Positions 11,017 through 22,485 of a stretch of 64,000 nucleotides of DNA are shown piece after piece. This stretch comes from Gammaproteobacteria bacterium. GTDB taxonomy: Bacteria > Pseudomonadota > Gammaproteobacteria > Eutrophobiales > Eutrophobiaceae. Every line of letters begins with the position of its first letter. The first letter of the stretch is position 1. Where the stretch lies: positions 186,001 to 250,000 of the forward strand of contig JAJFKL010000030.1 of assembly GCA_021773235.1 (NCBI GenBank). Reading direction: 5' to 3'. A model generated the notes under the pieces. The model was given only the letters and a program-made list of their open reading frames with translations. It did not search any database and had not been told where the DNA came from. A program made the position numbers and the translations under genes.

Positions 11017-11928
11017 TTATTCGGGTAATTTGAATCGGGCAATACCGTTATTGGAATAACGCGAGTGATTAAATGCTTTGCCATTAAATTTGATAGTGAC
11101 GCCGGGTGAAAAGCCGAATAATACGCTAAATGGCGCTGTTCCATGAATGGAATATGTTTCACCGCCTAGCGCAAGGTCATGAAATAATTTTTTATCATTG
11201 GCATCATTTATTTCAATCCAGGAATCTCGTTTCACTTCCAAATCAATTTTGTCAGGGCCTGAACCGGTGTTAGAGGATGGTGATTTATTATCAATGCCTT
11301 CAATAGGTAATATGCCAAGTGTTTGTTCGCCATTATCCGATTGCAATTCAAGTGTGTCGTCATGCTTGTCAGTCGTCGGTGAAGGAGATTCAACCTCTGG
11401 GATATTTTTAGGCGATTGCCATGAGTCTGGGTGGTTTATGATATCGTATGTAATATCAACACCATTAATAGTTGTTTGCGAGTTGTAATTTGCCGGTTCA
11501 TTCATTGAGGAAGTCTCAACAACAAAGTTACTTTGGTACCAGATTAACAATAACAATACGAGCCCCAGAGTTATCAGGTAGGTGAATGCTTTAACAGGTT
11601 TATCACTGCTACTCACCTGCGATGGTTGTTTCACTTCAGGTAAAATCTCGGGTGGTGGTTGAGGCGAATCGGAATTATAAAGCGTAATGATATGATCCGG
11701 ATCGACACCTACTATCTTGGCATAACTACGTAGATAACCTCTCACATAAGTTGCAGCGGGCATTCCTTCATCACTGTCTTGTTCAATTGACTCAACGATT
11801 TTTATATCGAGGTGAGTACGTTTTGCAATCTCTTGTGACGATAGGCCCTGTTTTTCACGTTCAGTACGAAGTACCCGCCCCGGCGTGTCAAATGCTTCTG
11901 TGTTATTATTGTTTGAAGTTTCAGACAT
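11017..11928 (-). CDS. rodZ: RodZ-like HTH/membrane protein with C-terminal DUF4115-like domain
   Basis: N-terminal HTH (TEREKQGLSSQEIAKRTHLDIKIVESIE), one TM, C-terminal beta domain; synteny. Confidence 0.9.
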   Translation of the reverse strand: MSETSNNNNTEAFDTPGRVLRTEREKQGLSSQEIAKRTHLDIKIVESIEQDSDEGMPAATYVRGYLRSYAKIVGVDPDHIITLYNSDSPQPPPEILPEVKQPSQVSSSDKPVKAFTYLITLGLVLLLLIWYQSNFVVETSSMNEPANYNSQTTINGVDITYDIINHPDSWQSPKNIPEVESPSPTTDKHDDTLELQSDNGEQTLGILPIEGIDNKSPSSNTGSGPDKIDLEVKRDSWIEINDANDKKLFHDLALGGETYSIHGTAPFSVLFGFSPGVTIKFNGKAFNHSRYSNNGIARFKLPE

Positions 11929-12704
11929 TATTGAATCCTTGATTCACGTAATAGCGTTGCTTCTTGAGAGTCGGGATAATTATTTTTCAACTGTAACACA
12001 TAACTGGAAACGGCATCTTTGTCACCGAGTTCTTGTTCAATCTGTATTCCGAGCCAGAGACTTTTTGCGGAATGACGGGCAACTTGCTGGTAACGTTGTA
12101 AGTAGCCCCGTGCCGATAAATGATTTGGAATATTGAATGATATTTCACACATTTTTATCAATGCTTGTGGGACACTCGGGTTTAATTGCAATGCTTGTCT
12201 ATAATACTTCTCAGCGTCATTTTCTCTCTGATTATTACTAAGACATAAGCCAGCGTTAGTAATAGCAATCTCTGGTGATTCATATAATGGGTTTGCTGCG
12301 GCCTTTAAGAATGTTTTTTCGGCTTCTTCAAGCCTGTTTTGATGACACAGATAATTACCATAGTTATTGAGTGTGGACGAATCATTGCTATTTAAGCTCA
12401 ATGCACGTTTAAAATTCTTTTCAGCTTTTTTGTTATCGCCAAGCTGTTGATAGAGTAAGCCAGTGACATTATATATTGGTGCATAAGCTGGATCGGCTTT
12501 TTTTGCTTTATCCAGATTTTTTAATGCGTTTTCATACGCCCCCTGTTTCATATACTCAATGGCTAGATCAAGATTAGCAGCTGCAACCTCATTAGTAGTC
12601 TGTGATGCGCTTATGTTTTGATTCGATGGGCGAACCTGATTACAGGCCGTAAGTGTAATAAATACTGCTAGTATTAAAATTATATTTTGTTTTAGTAGTG
12701 ACAT
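11928..12704 (-). CDS. pilW: Type IV pilus biogenesis lipoprotein PilW/PilF (TPR)
   Basis: Likely start MSLLKQN at 12704 (the ORF extends upstream into rlmN); lipobox LTAC; TPR repeats. Confidence 0.88.
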   Translation of the reverse strand: MSLLKQNIILILAVFITLTACNQVRPSNQNISASQTTNEVAAANLDLAIEYMKQGAYENALKNLDKAKKADPAYAPIYNVTGLLYQQLGDNKKAEKNFKRALSLNSNDSSTLNNYGNYLCHQNRLEEAEKTFLKAAANPLYESPEIAITNAGLCLSNNQRENDAEKYYRQALQLNPSVPQALIKMCEISFNIPNHLSARGYLQRYQQVARHSAKSLWLGIQIEQELGDKDAVSSYVLQLKNNYPDSQEATLLRESRIQ

Positions 12705-13792
12705 TAGATTAACTCTGCTTGGTGCTTTTGATGCCGGGCTGCTTTTGAGGCTACTTTGCCAACAAGCTGACCACAAGCTGCATCTATATCATCACCACGT
12801 GTCTTACGTGTAATGGTGAATATTCCCGCCTTCATCAAAATATCTCTAAATGCGTTAATCGTATCCATCTCCGAACAAGTATAATTCGTCCCCGGGAATT
12901 TGTTAAACGGGATTAAGTTTACTTTTGAAGGTAAGCCCTCCAGGCACTTCACAAGTTCACGTGCATCCTGAAGACTATCATTAACGCCGTTAAGCATGAC
13001 GTATTCAATTGTAACCGCATCATCATCCCGCCCTTCAGAAAAGCGTTTACACGCAGCCAGTAGATCGATCAATGGAAATGAGCGGTTAATCGGGACAATA
13101 CTATTACGCAATTCATTGTTACTGGCATGTAATGAAATGGCGAGACTCACATTTGTATCATCTTTCAATCTGTCTATCTCGGGGATTATCCCTGAAGTGC
13201 TAACAGTGACGCGTCGACGTGCAAGACCGAATGCGAGGTCATCTGTTAATAGATTTATGGCTTTGAGTACATTGGCATAATTGAGCAATGGTTCGCCCAT
13301 ACCCATAAATACGATATTTGTAATCATGCGTTTGCCGCTTTCAAAACAACCGAGTGCTTTGTTAGCGATCCAGACCTGGCCGATTATTTCACTGGTAGTC
13401 AGATTACGGTTAAAGCCTTGCTGGGCGGTTGAGCAAAACTTGCAGTCCAGCGGGCAGCCGACTTGTGATGAAATACAAAGCGTACCTCTGTCATTCTCGG
13501 GTATGAATACAGTCTCAACAGAGTTTTTGTTATCTAACTGTACAAGCCATTTGCGTGTACCATCCTCAGATTTTTGTTCAGTAATGATTTCCGGTAGTTT
13601 AATGACGGTATTTTCTTCAAGTTTGCTGCGTAAGCTCTTACTCAAGTTGGTCATTGATGGATAATCAATGACCCCATGATGAAATATCCATTTGATAATT
13701 TGTTGCGCGCGAAAAGATTTATCACCAATCTCATCGAAATAAGCTTCTAGAGATTCTCTATCATAATCAAGGAGATTGGTTTTATCAGTCAT
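12704..13792 (-). CDS. rlmN: 23S rRNA/tRNA m2A methyltransferase RlmN (radical SAM)
   Basis: SQVGCPLDCKFCSTAQQGFNRNLT; MGMGEPLLNY. Confidence 0.97.
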   Translation of the reverse strand: MTDKTNLLDYDRESLEAYFDEIGDKSFRAQQIIKWIFHHGVIDYPSMTNLSKSLRSKLEENTVIKLPEIITEQKSEDGTRKWLVQLDNKNSVETVFIPENDRGTLCISSQVGCPLDCKFCSTAQQGFNRNLTTSEIIGQVWIANKALGCFESGKRMITNIVFMGMGEPLLNYANVLKAINLLTDDLAFGLARRRVTVSTSGIIPEIDRLKDDTNVSLAISLHASNNELRNSIVPINRSFPLIDLLAACKRFSEGRDDDAVTIEYVMLNGVNDSLQDARELVKCLEGLPSKVNLIPFNKFPGTNYTCSEMDTINAFRDILMKAGIFTITRKTRGDDIDAACGQLVGKVASKAARHQKHQAELI

Positions 13793-13798
13793 GCCTTT

Positions 13799-14245
13799 TT
13801 ATCGTGTTTGTGGGCAAATTTCATTAGTTTTAAAGAAAAAGTCAATTTCTCTTTGAGCGCTAGCGCTACTATCTGAACCATGTATCGCATTTTCGAGGGC
13901 GCCATCTTTTTGTTCATGTTCGGCATAGAGGTTACGAATAGTACCGGTTTCTGCATCTTTGGGGATTGTTGCGCCCATGATTTTTCTCAGGGTAGGGATG
14001 GCATTTTCACCCTCAAGCACCATTACCAATACCGGGCCGGATGTCATATAGCCGGCTAATGAAGCATAAAAAGGGCGTTCCTTATGCTCTTCATAGAGTA
14101 CTTCTGTGTGTTTATCTGACATATGCAGCATTTTTGCTGCTATAACACGAAGGCCTGCTTCTTCTATCATCGCTAAGATATTGCCGGTGTTGTTTGCGGC
14201 AACTGCGTCAGGCTTAATTATCGTGAGTGTATTTTCAAGTGCCAT
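13799..14245 (-). CDS. ndk: Nucleoside diphosphate kinase
   Basis: MALENTLTIIKPDAVAANNTGNILAMIE; NAIHGSDS. Confidence 0.97.
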   Translation of the reverse strand: MALENTLTIIKPDAVAANNTGNILAMIEEAGLRVIAAKMLHMSDKHTEVLYEEHKERPFYASLAGYMTSGPVLVMVLEGENAIPTLRKIMGATIPKDAETGTIRNLYAEHEQKDGALENAIHGSDSSASAQREIDFFFKTNEICPQTR

Positions 14246-14397
14246 TTAACCAAATCTCCCTAGATCATTACTTATTATCAAATCGCGAGATTATACGTGT
14301 TACAGCGTCGTTGATGAAACTACCAATGCCATTAATTTTGTATATAAAGCAGTAATCTAGCCGAAAATGTTAATTAAAAGCTGGAAATCCCGGTAAT

Positions 14398-14736
14398 TTA
14401 ATCCCAACGGTCGTCAGTAACCTGAATTATTCCATTTTCTACACGGACTGGAAATGTCGTGGTTGGCTCATAGGCTGGTGGTGTTAAAGCGTCGCCCGTT
14501 TTCACACAAAAACGAGCGCCGTGGCGTGGGCAGATGATTTCTGAGCCGTCGATGACTCGTTCTGGATCGAGACCACAGCCGAGCATGGGAGAACCGTCGT
14601 GAGTACAGACATCTTCAATCGCATGATATTCACCATCCAGATTAAAGACAGCGATCATGACATTATCAACATCGACCAGTTTTGCTTGTCCGGGTAATAG
14701 CTCCGTTTCCGGCGCGACAGTAAACCAACCCGCCAT
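14398..14736 (-). CDS. Rieske-type [2Fe-2S] ferredoxin (non-heme)
   Basis: CTHDGSPM and CPRHGARFCVKTG motifs. Confidence 0.9.
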   Translation of the reverse strand: MAGWFTVAPETELLPGQAKLVDVDNVMIAVFNLDGEYHAIEDVCTHDGSPMLGCGLDPERVIDGSEIICPRHGARFCVKTGDALTPPAYEPTTTFPVRVENGIIQVTDDRWD

Positions 14737-14737
14737 G

Positions 14738-15295
14738 CTAATACATTCCTGTTTCTAAACGTGCTGCCTCTGACATCATTTCCTGATTCCAGGGCGGTTC
14801 GAATGTAACCTCAACATTTACACGAGTGACATTAGGGACAGTTAATACTTTTGTGCGGACATCATCGGCTAGAAAGTCACCCATACCACATCCGGCAGCT
14901 GTTAGTGTCATTACGATATCAACCTGGTTGCCATCAGCACCGAGAGGCGTGATATCACATTCATAGATGAGTCCAAGTTCGACGATGTTTATAGGTATCT
15001 CTGGGTCATAACATGTTCGCATTTGATCCCAGACTAAATCTTCATCAACGCTGCCATCACCAGTGACTTCTTTTTCAATTGTTTCATCAATGCTGTCTTC
15101 AATTTCAAAGCCAAGGGCATCTGCATCTTTTGCAGCAATCCTGGCGAGGTTGCCATTTACATTTACGGTGTAACTGCCACCCAAAGATTGTGTGATTAAT
15201 ACAACGGTGCCTTCAGGCAATTCGAGTGGCGTGCCGACAGGGATTAAGACTGCTTCGCAATCACGTTCTAAGGTTATTGGTTTGTTTTCTTGCAT
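14738..15295 (-). CDS. sufT: Fe-S cluster assembly protein SufT
   Basis: DUF59/MIP18-like domain (RTCYDPEIPINIVELGLIY; LTAAGCGMG) with N-terminal extension; suf cluster. Confidence 0.9.
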   Translation of the reverse strand: MQENKPITLERDCEAVLIPVGTPLELPEGTVVLITQSLGGSYTVNVNGNLARIAAKDADALGFEIEDSIDETIEKEVTGDGSVDEDLVWDQMRTCYDPEIPINIVELGLIYECDITPLGADGNQVDIVMTLTAAGCGMGDFLADDVRTKVLTVPNVTRVNVEVTFEPPWNQEMMSEAARLETGMY

Positions 15296-15304
15296 GACAA
15301 TTAA

Positions 15305-15751
15305 TTATTCTGTTTTAACGGGCGTGTTATCACCTTGCAGTGCTGAATGAAGTGTGTGCCAACAGAGTGAAGCGCATTTCACTCTAGCCGGGTAATCTTT
15401 AACGCCAGCTAATGCAGCTAGCTTGCCGAGTAGCTCAGCATCATAGTCGTCATCGGTGGTGACTAAATTATGGAACTCATTAAATAAAGTTTCTGCTTCG
15501 TCGAGTGTTTTTCCTTTCATGGCATCGGTCATTAGTGAAGCCGATGCGACTGAAATTGCGCAACCCGATCCATCAAAAGCGATATCACTAATTTTATCAT
15601 TAGCGGTTTTTAAGTAGAGTGTGAGTTTGTCACCACATAATGGGTTAAACCCTTCAAGTGTCGTGTCAGCGTTCTCGAGTTTGCCAAAATTACGCGGACT
15701 ACGGTTGTGATCAACTATTACTTCCTGATATAAATCTTTTATATCAAACAT
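15305..15751 (-). CDS. sufU: Fe-S cluster assembly scaffold/sulfurtransferase SufU
   Basis: DLYQEVIVDHNRSPRNFGKL; NPLCGD; C-terminal RVKCASLCWHTL. Confidence 0.94.
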   Translation of the reverse strand: MFDIKDLYQEVIVDHNRSPRNFGKLENADTTLEGFNPLCGDKLTLYLKTANDKISDIAFDGSGCAISVASASLMTDAMKGKTLDEAETLFNEFHNLVTTDDDYDAELLGKLAALAGVKDYPARVKCASLCWHTLHSALQGDNTPVKTE

Positions 15752-17025
15752 TAGTTAAATACCTTCTGACATTTATCGATGGCTTGTATCAAGGCGTCTA
15801 CTTCTTGTCGAGTATTGTAGAAAGCGAATGAAGCCCTGGCCGTTGCTGGAATATTGAACCGTTCCATTACCGGCATCGCACAATGATGACCAGCACGAAT
15901 TGCTACACCTTCGCCATCAAGGATGGTGCCAATATCGTGTGGATGTATTCCATTCAAGGTGAATGAAAGAATACTGGTTTTATTTTTTGCTGTGCCTACA
16001 AAATTCAAGCCAGTAACTTGAGAAGCTTGCTCATTGGCATAATTGAGTAATTCATTTTCATATTGCGCAGCTGCTTCAAGTCCAAGCTCAGTCACATAAT
16101 CAATCGCTGCACCTAAACCAATAACACCTGCGATATGAGGCGTTCCTGCTTCAAACTTATAAGGTAAAACGTTATAGGTGCTTTTTTCCATCGTGACCAT
16201 CTGGATCATGTCGCCACCGCCTTGATAAGGCGGCATCGATTCTAATATGGATTCTTTACCATAAAGCACACCAATGCCAGTTGGGCCAAATAGCTTATGA
16301 CCAGAGAAGACATAGAAGTCACAACCGAGTTCTTTCACATCAATTCGTGTATGCGGAACGGCTTGCGCGCCATCAACTAATACTTTTGCACCAACAGCGT
16401 GGGCTTTATCGATAATGGTTTTGATTGGGTTGATCGTGCCTAATGCATTAGAGATATGGCCTACGGCAACAATACGTGTTTTATCGCTGAGTAATTTTTC
16501 ATACTCTTCGAGGATTAATTCCCCTGCATCATTTATCGGAATATAGTTTAGTTTTGCGCCAGTCTGTTCACTAAGAATTTGCCAAGGGACAATGTTCGAA
16601 TGATGTTCGAGTTCAGTAATAATGATCTCATCACCAGCTTTTAGTGTGTTGCGGCCAAGACTCTGTGCGACTAGATTGATGGCTTCCGTTGCTCCACGTA
16701 CAAACACGATCTCTTTTGTTGAGTCCGCATTAATAAATTCTTTAACCTTGTCACGCGCTTTTTCGTAAATTGCTGTCGCTTTTTCGCTAAGCGTATGCAC
16801 GCCACGATGAATATTAGAATTCGATTCGCGATAGTATGCATCTAAGGTTTCTATAACTTGTTTAGGTTTTTGCGAAGTAGCCGCATTATCAAGATACACC
16901 AATGGCTTACCGTGAACCTCTTCATTCAATATAGGAAAATCTTTACGGATGTTCTCTATGTCAAACGTAGCAGGTGTATTTATTATATTGTTTGCAGTAT
17001 CAGGTTTGTTCATTAGTAAACTCAC
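15751..17025 (-). CDS. sufS: Cysteine desulfurase SufS
   Basis: PLVYLDNAATSQKP; FSGHKLFGPTGIGVLYG; RAGHHCAMP. The true start may be the internal MNKPDT at 17013. Confidence 0.95.
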   Translation of the reverse strand: MSLLMNKPDTANNIINTPATFDIENIRKDFPILNEEVHGKPLVYLDNAATSQKPKQVIETLDAYYRESNSNIHRGVHTLSEKATAIYEKARDKVKEFINADSTKEIVFVRGATEAINLVAQSLGRNTLKAGDEIIITELEHHSNIVPWQILSEQTGAKLNYIPINDAGELILEEYEKLLSDKTRIVAVGHISNALGTINPIKTIIDKAHAVGAKVLVDGAQAVPHTRIDVKELGCDFYVFSGHKLFGPTGIGVLYGKESILESMPPYQGGGDMIQMVTMEKSTYNVLPYKFEAGTPHIAGVIGLGAAIDYVTELGLEAAAQYENELLNYANEQASQVTGLNFVGTAKNKTSILSFTLNGIHPHDIGTILDGEGVAIRAGHHCAMPVMERFNIPATARASFAFYNTRQEVDALIQAIDKCQKVFN

Positions 17026-18343
17026 GAATTAATGCGGCATCAGGTAATTGGCCAATGACCAGACGTTCCAGACGGTTTCTAATCGGTGCGAAGCTTATAT
17101 TGCTGATAAGTTCGTCAGCAAAGGCATAGGTTAATAAACTGCGAGCTGTTTCTTCATCAATCGCACGTGAACGTAGATAGAACAACATATTTTGATCAAG
17201 TTGTCCGACGGTTGCACCATGGGTGCATTTAACATCATCGGCATATATTTCAAGTTCAGGTTTGGTGTCAATCTCTGCATCATCAGACAATAGTAGATTG
17301 GCATTGTTCTGATGCGCTTCGATTTTCTGCGCATCTTTGTGGACGATAACCTTGCCGTTAAATACGGCGCGACTTTTCCCATTGAGTACACCGCGATAGT
17401 TTTCTGTACTGAGTGTGCGTGGTTTTAAGTGGTCAACACGGGTGTGATTATCCACATGTTGTTTGTCACCGGTCATATATAGGCCATTCATAATTATTTC
17501 AGCGCCTTCAGCTGCAAGTTGCCCATGTATGTCATTGCGAACCAATGCCCCGCCTAGCGAAATAGAATGCGATTCAAGCTTGCTGTCCTTGCCCTGCATC
17601 ACATTCAGGTTACCAATATGATAGGCATTCAAGCTTTCTTGCTGAATCTTATAGTGTTTAAGAATTGCACTGGGTGATAAAGCAACCTCTGTTACTGCAT
17701 TGGTAAAATAATTTGCATCATCAAGACCAATGTAACTTTCAATCACCGTTGCTTCGGAATTTTCACCCATAACGATAAGGTTTCTAGGGTGTGTAGCAAG
17801 AGAACCGTTGCTGTCTTTTGCCAGGTATAAAATATTGATAGGTTTTTCAATAACAGTATTAGCCGATACCTTAATAAAGGTGCCGTTCTGTATAAATGCG
17901 GTATTTAATGCTGTGAAAGGACTAACCTTATCATCCGCATACTTTGTTAAATGCTTCGCCAATAGGACTTGATCATTTGATAAAGCATCCAGCATATTTT
18001 CAACGACTAAACCTTTGTCTAATCCCTCAAGGCTAGAATGTTCTTTTGAAAACACACCATTAATGAAAACCACTTCTATGCAGTCAAGTCCATCAAAGCG
18101 TACGGCATTAATCTCATCAGTACTGATTGAAACAGCTGTTTCAGTTACATTAGAAAATGATTTTTTCTTAATCGGACGTACGTCAGTATATTTCCAGTTT
18201 TCAAGTCTTGAGTTTGGAAACCCGGTCTCTTTAAAAAGGTTTAAAGCTGATTGGCGACTTTCAGAAAACCAGTCATCGTTTTTTAACTGATCAAAGTCGC
18301 TAATATAGTTTTGGATATTGTCGCTCATGTTTTCTGGACTCAC
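17000..18343 (-). CDS. sufD: Fe-S cluster assembly protein SufD
   Basis: SufBD domain; position between sufC and suf[27 protein letters not shown]. Confidence 0.93.
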   Translation of the reverse strand: MSPENMSDNIQNYISDFDQLKNDDWFSESRQSALNLFKETGFPNSRLENWKYTDVRPIKKKSFSNVTETAVSISTDEINAVRFDGLDCIEVVFINGVFSKEHSSLEGLDKGLVVENMLDALSNDQVLLAKHLTKYADDKVSPFTALNTAFIQNGTFIKVSANTVIEKPINILYLAKDSNGSLATHPRNLIVMGENSEATVIESYIGLDDANYFTNAVTEVALSPSAILKHYKIQQESLNAYHIGNLNVMQGKDSKLESHSISLGGALVRNDIHGQLAAEGAEIIMNGLYMTGDKQHVDNHTRVDHLKPRTLSTENYRGVLNGKSRAVFNGKVIVHKDAQKIEAHQNNANLLLSDDAEIDTKPELEIYADDVKCTHGATVGQLDQNMLFYLRSRAIDEETARSLLTYAFADELISNISFAPIRNRLERLVIGQLPDAALIREFTNEQT

Positions 18344-19089
18344 GCAGCTTCTTCCTTGATCCAGTCGTAGCCTTTTTCTTCAAGTTCTAGTGCCAGCTCA
18401 GGTCCGCCTGATTTAATAATCTTGCCATTACTTAAAACATGTACGTGATCGGGTTTAATGTAATCCAATAAGCGTTGGTAATGTGTTACTAAAATAATAG
18501 AGCGTTCTTCATTACGTAAACTATTTACACCTTCAGATACAATTTTTAATGCATCTATATCAAGACCAGAATCCGTCTCATCTAGAATGGCAAGTTTCGG
18601 TTCAAGCACAGACATTTGAAATATCTCGTTACGTTTCTTTTCGCCGCCTGAAAAACCTTCATTAACAGATCGATTGAGCAGATCTTCTTTCATTTTGACG
18701 ATCTTCATCTTCTCTTTGATCAGTCCTAGGAATTCGACAGCGTCTAATTCAGATTCGCCACGATATTTACGTACCGCATTAACCGCCGCTTTTAATAAAT
18801 AAACGTTATTAACACCTGGTATTTCTACTGGGTATTGAAAGGCGAGAAACACGCCAGCCCAAGCACGCTCTTCTGGCGCTAGTTCAAGTAAGTCGTTGCC
18901 TTCGTAAGAAACGGATCCTTTGGTAACCTCGTAACCATCTCTACCGGCAAGTACATTTGCCAGAGTGCTTTTGCCAGAACCGTTTGGTCCCATAATGGCA
19001 TGCACTTCACCTGCTTTTACGTTCAGGTTTAAACCTTTGAGTATTGCTTTGTCACCAATCTTTGCGTGTAAATCTTGAATGTCTAACAT
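18340..19089 (-). CDS. sufC: Fe-S cluster assembly ATPase SufC
   Basis: [27 protein letters not shown]. Confidence 0.97.
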   Translation of the reverse strand: MLDIQDLHAKIGDKAILKGLNLNVKAGEVHAIMGPNGSGKSTLANVLAGRDGYEVTKGSVSYEGNDLLELAPEERAWAGVFLAFQYPVEIPGVNNVYLLKAAVNAVRKYRGESELDAVEFLGLIKEKMKIVKMKEDLLNRSVNEGFSGGEKKRNEIFQMSVLEPKLAILDETDSGLDIDALKIVSEGVNSLRNEERSIILVTHYQRLLDYIKPDHVHVLSNGKIIKSGGPELALELEEKGYDWIKEEAA

Positions 19090-19128
19090 TGTTTCTTCCT
19101 AAATAATAAATTCTTTAGCCGATATTCA

Positions 19129-20577
19129 TTAGCCGACAGCACCCTCGAGCGTGATGCCTAAAAGTTTTTGTGCTTCAACAGCAAACTCCATGGGCAATTC
19201 TTTGAAAACTTCTTTACAGAAACCATTAACGATCATGTTGACCGCATCTTCTTCCTTGATGCCGCGTTGCATGCAATAAAATAATTGATCATCACCGATC
19301 TTCGATGTTGATGCTTCATGTTCAACGGTAGCGCTAGAATTTTTCGCTTCGATATAAGGGAAGGTATGTGCGCCACATTGATCGCCCATTAATAAGGAAT
19401 CACATTGCGTATAGTTTCTGGCGTTTTCTGCGCTTTTACTTATCTTGACTAGACCACGATACGATTGCTGCGCATGTCGTGCAGAGATTCCCTTGGAAAT
19501 GATGGTGCTACTAGTGTTCTTGCCAATGTGAATCATCTTCGTGCCAGTATCAGCTTGTTGATGGTTATTCGTTACTGCAACCGAATAAAATTCACCGACT
19601 GAATTATCACCTTTTAAAATACAGCTAGGATACTTCCAGGTAATAGCTGAGCCGGTTTCAACCTGGGTCCATGACACTTTTGAATTATTACCGCGACAAT
19701 CTGCACGTTTAGTTACGAAGTTATAAATACCACCGACACCGTTCTCATCACCCGGATACCAATTTTGTACCGTTGAGTACTTGATCTCAGCATCTTCCAA
19801 AGCAACCAACTCGACAACAGCTGCATGTAATTGGTTTTCACCTCGCATCGGTGCAGTACAGCCTTCCAAATAACTAACATGACTTTTTTCATCTGCAATG
19901 ATTAAGGTGCGTTCAAACTGTCCGGTGTTAGAGGCATTGATTCTAAAGTAAGTCGATAACTCCATTGGGCAACGCACACCTTTTGGGATATAGACAAACG
20001 AACCATCGGTAAAGACGGCTGAGTTTAATGCGCCGAAAAAATTATCTGCAGCCGGGACTACTGAACCTAAATACTTTTTAACAAGTTCAGGGTGCTCTTT
20101 AACGGCTTCTGAAAAAGAACAAAAAATAACACCGGCATCGGCAAGTTTGCCTTTAAAGGTTGTTGCGACAGAGACACTGTCGAAAACTGCATCAACGGCA
20201 ACACCTGCGAGGAATTTTTGTTCTTGCAATGGAATACCTAATTTTTCATAGGTCTCTAATAACTTTGGATCAACTTCGTCGAGACTATTAGGTCCATCGT
20301 CTTTCGATTTAGGCGCGGAATAATATGAGATCGCTTGATAATCAATGTGTTCAATATCCAGATGCGCCCAGGTTGGGTCTTCCATGGTTAACCAATGACG
20401 GTATGCCTTTAGTCGCCATTCGAGCAACCACTCTGGCTCTTCTTTCTTTTTAGAAATAAAAGTAATAATTTCTTCATTGAGACCTGGTTCAACCGTGTCA
20501 GTCTCGATGTCGGTAACAAAACCATGTTCGTAGTCTTTGTCTACAAGGTCGTCCATGCTTTCAGTGTTAGATGCCAT
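19129..20577 (-). CDS. sufB: Fe-S cluster assembly protein SufB
   Basis: Long SufB ORF (track ORF to 20628; likely start MASNTES at 20577); [18 protein letters not shown]. Confidence 0.95.
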   Translation of the reverse strand: MASNTESMDDLVDKDYEHGFVTDIETDTVEPGLNEEIITFISKKKEEPEWLLEWRLKAYRHWLTMEDPTWAHLDIEHIDYQAISYYSAPKSKDDGPNSLDEVDPKLLETYEKLGIPLQEQKFLAGVAVDAVFDSVSVATTFKGKLADAGVIFCSFSEAVKEHPELVKKYLGSVVPAADNFFGALNSAVFTDGSFVYIPKGVRCPMELSTYFRINASNTGQFERTLIIADEKSHVSYLEGCTAPMRGENQLHAAVVELVALEDAEIKYSTVQNWYPGDENGVGGIYNFVTKRADCRGNNSKVSWTQVETGSAITWKYPSCILKGDNSVGEFYSVAVTNNHQQADTGTKMIHIGKNTSSTIISKGISARHAQQSYRGLVKISKSAENARNYTQCDSLLMGDQCGAHTFPYIEAKNSSATVEHEASTSKIGDDQLFYCMQRGIKEEDAVNMIVNGFCKEVFKELPMEFAVEAQKLLGITLEGAVG

Positions 20578-20581
20578 TGGT

Positions 20582-20935
20582 CTAGGTTTCCAGTTCTTCT
20601 TTAAGGCTAAAGCTCTCACCACAGCCACAAGATTCTTCTACATTGGGATTGTTAAACTTAAATCCAGCGTTTAATCCTTCGCGAACAAAGTCGAGTTCAG
20701 TTCCTGCAAGATAGCGTAGGCTTAGGTCATCAATAATGATCTTGATGCCATTTGATTCAAGCGTCTTATCTTCTTCGTTTATAGCTTTGGCTGTTTCAAT
20801 AACATATTGATAACCAGAACAGCCGGTGGTTTTAACACCCACGCGCAAACCAATGCCATCAACATCTTTAGCCAAGACGCCTTCTATATGCTGTTTAGCA
20901 CTGTCAGTCAGGTTAATTGTTGTTTCATTTGTCAT
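20582..20935 (-). CDS. A-type Fe-S carrier (SufA/ErpA/IscA family)
   Basis: [13 protein letters not shown]-terminal ESCGCGESF. Confidence 0.93.
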   Translation of the reverse strand: MTNETTINLTDSAKQHIEGVLAKDVDGIGLRVGVKTTGCSGYQYVIETAKAINEEDKTLESNGIKIIIDDLSLRYLAGTELDFVREGLNAGFKFNNPNVEESCGCGESFSLKEELET

Positions 20936-20943
20936 AGTATTTA

Positions 20944-21399
20944 TCAGCTTTGTGATTGCATCATGATGAAGTCTTGTCGTTCAGATACTTGTTTAACGTT
21001 ATTACGTTTGATCAAATCGTCTAATGTAAGCCCATTCAAAAAACCTGAAATGTGCATATTTAATTCCATCCATAAATCGTGCGTTAGACAACGCAGGTCG
21101 CCTTGGCAGTTTTGCTTACCTTTGCACCGCGTAACATCTATCGGTTCATCAACAGAATATATGACTTTGGCAACGGTAATTTGATCAGCATCCTGCGCCA
21201 AACGATAACCGCCACCTGGACCACGTGCACTTTCAACGAGACCATTTTTCTTCAATTTGCTGAATAGCTGTTCTAGGTATGTCAGCGATATATCCTGACG
21301 TTGAGAAATATCCGACAGATTTACCGGGCCGCTACTATCATGTAACGCCACATCGAGTATTGCGGTTACGGCATAACGGCCTTTGGTTGTCATTTTCAT
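20944..21399 (-). CDS. iscR: Rrf2 family Fe-S regulator IscR
   Basis: [29 protein letters not shown] (CX5CX5C); track ORF extends to 21438. Confidence 0.92.
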   Translation of the reverse strand: MKMTTKGRYAVTAILDVALHDSSGPVNLSDISQRQDISLTYLEQLFSKLKKNGLVESARGPGGGYRLAQDADQITVAKVIYSVDEPIDVTRCKGKQNCQGDLRCLTHDLWMELNMHISGFLNGLTLDDLIKRNNVKQVSERQDFIMMQSQS

Positions 21400-21573
21400 C
21401 GTAAATATCTCTGGTATTGCCCATATTTGGGTCGGCAAGGGTCACATAACCTAGTGATTTAGTCAAGTATATATCAGACAAAATCAGTCGGATATAGTTT
21501 GAGGTGAAAATTGATCATTAAATCAATAAGTTAAGTTTTATCAGGAAAGGGTGAAACTGAGGGGTTAAGGTTT

Positions 21574-21789
21574 TTATTGAACGTAATGTAAGATTATTTG
21601 GACAATTCCAAAGAGGGTAATCAGTAGGCAAAAAACTAAAAAGAAACCCATGATGACATAGACCTTAATACCATTTTTTTCTATATATGCTTCATCGCGA
21701 TCCATGTTTTCTTGTGACTGGACGCCAAAGAAAGAGGCCAAAAGGCTAAATGCAATTTGAAATATACTCGGGTCTTTTTTACTAGTCAT
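21574..21789 (-). CDS. DUF2970 family small membrane protein
   Basis: SIFQIAFSLLASFFGVQSQENMDRD typical N-terminus plus TM. Confidence 0.75.
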   Translation of the reverse strand: MTSKKDPSIFQIAFSLLASFFGVQSQENMDRDEAYIEKNGIKVYVIMGFFLVFCLLITLFGIVQIILHYVQ

Positions 21790-21804
21790 TTGTCTTGTCC
21801 AATA

Positions 21805-22485
21805 TTATTTCTTTTTAAGCTCTTCTAATTCTTTCTCTACCTTATGCAGGTGATCTAATACTGATTCCAGTCCATTCTGTACCGGATCCGGCATGTCTTT
21901 GCTTTCGGCATAAGCAGTAAAACCAATCTTTTTTGCCATGGCCTCACGTTGAGCATCTTTATCATCATCTGATCGTTTTACAATGATATGGCCCGGTACG
22001 CCAACGACAGTTGCACATTCTGGGGTGTCTTTAACAACAACGGCATTACAACCAACGCGTGTACCGGTCCCAAGGGTAATTGGGCCTAATATTTTTGCGC
22101 CAGCGCCAATGACTACGTTGTTTTCCAGGGTAGGGTGTCGTTTGCCTTTGTTCCAAGTGGTGCCGCCAAGCGTCACACCGTGATAAATTGACACATCATC
22201 GCCTACTTCTGAGGTTTCACCGATAACAATCCCCATGCCATGATCAATAAAAAAGCGACGTCCAATTTGTGCGCCAGGGTGAATTTCAATGCCGGTAATG
22301 AAACGGGCAAAGTGCGCCATCAAACGAGCGATAAAATACAATTTCTTGTTCCACAACCAATGATTAAAACGATGCAAGATGATGGCTTGAAATCCAGGGC
22401 AGGTGAAGACTGTTTCCAGTACTGAACGCGCAGCAGGGTCACGCTCAAATACTACGTCGATCTCTTCTTTGATTGTTGAAAACAT
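21805..22485 (-). CDS. cysE: Serine O-acetyltransferase
   Basis: Hexapeptide repeats, [45 protein letters not shown]. Confidence 0.95.
   Translation of the reverse strand: MFSTIKEEIDVVFERDPAARSVLETVFTCPGFQAIILHRFNHWLWNKKLYFIARLMAHFARFITGIEIHPGAQIGRRFFIDHGMGIVIGETSEVGDDVSIYHGVTLGGTTWNKGKRHPTLENNVVIGAGAKILGPITLGTGTRVGCNAVVVKDTPECATVVGVPGHIIVKRSDDDKDAQREAMAKKIGFTAYAESKDMPDPVQNGLESVLDHLHKVEKELEELKKK

Noticed and set aside
10932-11162. 76-aa ORF overlapping rodZ and the hisS start
   Set aside because: Out-of-frame overlap with rodZ, no homology pattern
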